Source of the DNA: Syntrophomonas sp. UBA5288
Lineage (GTDB): Bacteria; Bacillota; Syntrophomonadia; Syntrophomonadales; Syntrophomonadaceae
Reading direction: 5' to 3'
Length of the DNA: 5,995 nt
Assembly (NCBI GenBank): GCA_002408445.1
Contig: DHSK01000116.1
Span: forward strand, 1 to 5,995
In this document: positions 5,624-5,995 of the stretch, in pieces
Numbering within the stretch: position 1 is the first letter of the stretch
Layout: each line of letters begins with the position of its first letter
Made by a program: the position numbers and the translations under genes
Notes under the pieces: generated by a model
The model's database searches: none
What the model saw: the letters and a program-made list of their open reading frames with translations, nothing else
Told to the model about the DNA's origin: nothing

Positions 5624-5653
5624 ATTATACCATTTATGGTCAGCAACCTACAA
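5624..5653 (-). promoter_or_regulatory. Promoter of the 55-aa membrane protein gene
   Basis: On the minus strand, TGGTATAAT is a perfect extended -10 (TG-N-TATAAT, hexamer at 5629-5624). TTGTAG (5653-5648) is a moderate -35 at 18 bp. Transcription would start near 5617, giving a leader of about 19 nt to ATG 5598. Confidence 0.7.
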
Positions 5654-5665
5654 GACTACCGGCCG

Positions 5666-5698
5666 AATCATCTAATTTAGTGTAGGAACACTATGATT
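5666..5698. repeat. Nested inverted repeat upstream of the 55-aa gene promoter
   Basis: TAGTGT (5678-5683) and ACACTA (5688-5693) form a perfect 6-bp stem with a 4-base loop, flanked by AATCAT (5666-5671) and ATGATT (5693-5698). It lies just upstream of the -35 of the small membrane protein gene and could be an operator. The rest of the gap from 5699 to 5817 shows no convincing gene, RNA or terminator. Confidence 0.35.
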
Positions 5699-5817
5699 TG
5701 ATGCGTGCGCCGCCTCGTAGGTATGTCATTATATGCAAGTCCGGCGATGTTGTCGTATAGAGCATTCTGAATCAGGTTAAGTTTTTTTGGTATGGCATCG
5801 GAAAGGGAAAAAGACAA

Positions 5818-5995
5818 TTAAAGCGCCGGTCTGGTAAACAACTCACGCGTTACATATTGGATATCTGCTACCGGGCCCAATACGATCAGGTGGTCATTAA
5901 CTTCAATACGTTCCTTGGCATCCGGAGTCGGTATCATCTGACTATTCAGCGTGACGGTCAGATGATACCGAATCCGGATGCCAAGGAACGTATTG
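5818..5995 (-). CDS. C-terminal end of a TrkA-C (RCK_C) domain protein (partial)
   Basis: The last 58 codons of a gene entering from the right edge and ending in TAA at 5820-5818. The reading MIPTPDAKERIEVNDHL followed by IVLGPVADIQYVTREL matches the second half of a TrkA-C regulatory domain, which ends in a conserved PxPD...i..gD.l.v.G pattern. Such domains bind small ligands on the cytoplasmic face of potassium uptake systems, potassium/proton antiporters and other transporters. The parent protein (TrkA, a KefB-like antiporter, or an SLC13-like carrier) cannot be decided. The more distal residues (FLGIRIRYHLTVTLNSQ) are also TrkA-C-like but fall in one arm of a fold-back repeat, and spacing to PTPD seems about three residues short, so they may not be authentic. 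Confidence 0.7.
   Translation of the reverse strand, partial: NTFLGIRIRYHLTVTLNSQMIPTPDAKERIEVNDHLIVLGPVADIQYVTRELFTRPAL
5904..5995. repeat. 39-bp inverted repeat ending exactly at the sequence end
   Basis: Bases 5904-5942 and 5957-5995 are reverse complements over 39 positions with one mismatch (G5927 against A5972), separated by a 14-base loop (5943-5956). The right arm stops where the sequence stops, so the true extent is unknown. Both arms fall inside the TrkA-C coding frame. Natural coding DNA very rarely has this, so a fold-back chimera at a contig end is a strong alternative. Confidence 0.9.

Noticed and set aside
5701..5760. Plus-strand 19-codon frame starting with ATG at 5701
   Set aside because: No ribosome site and no conserved feature; too short to support.
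5686..5817. In-frame continuation of about 44 codons after the TrkA-C stop at 5818, suggesting readthrough or a later stop
   Set aside because: An open stretch of this length is not rare by chance, it has no family resemblance, and TrkA-C domains normally end where the stop lies.

Overview
The window looks like a chromosomal segment of a low-to-mid GC Firmicute, probably a clostridial or Peptococcaceae-type anaerobe. This is inferred from purine-rich Shine-Dalgarno sites, TTG/GTG starts, the zinc-finger anti-sigma and VanW families, and MerR promoter architecture. No species can be named from sequence alone.

Left block (1-2831, all minus strand, read right to left): a compact operon of an ECF sigma factor, its membrane anti-sigma factor, an ABC-2 type ATPase, and the N-terminal part of the matching permease, which runs off the left edge. 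Genes overlap or lie within 15 nt. This is a self-contained signalling-plus-export cassette: the anti-sigma presumably holds the sigma factor at the membrane until an envelope signal arrives, and the released sigma presumably drives its own operon, including the exporter. The substrate is unknown. Two translation signals are odd: the sigma gene has no ATG/GTG/TTG at its 5' end, and the anti-sigma gene carries a strong internal ribosome site just before its membrane helix.

Middle (2896-4203): a VanW-family gene (minus) ends in a clear intrinsic terminator that separates it from the sigma operon. A divergent intergenic region of about 350 bp holds a nested inverted repeat and the promoters of both flanking genes.

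Right block (4204-5387, plus strand): a MerR-family regulator behind a textbook MerR-type promoter (19-bp spacer with a dyad inside it), followed 15 nt later by a 90-residue two-helix membrane protein. A 55-residue single-helix membrane protein (minus, 5431-5598) has its own good promoter.

Right edge: the C-terminus of a TrkA-C domain protein (minus, from 5818) enters the window. The last 92 bases form a 39-bp near-perfect fold-back that stops exactly at the sequence end, so an assembly or amplification artefact must be considered there. I see no phage, transposon, CRISPR, tRNA or rRNA, and no clearly novel multi-gene system. The most unusual material is in translation and regulatory signals.
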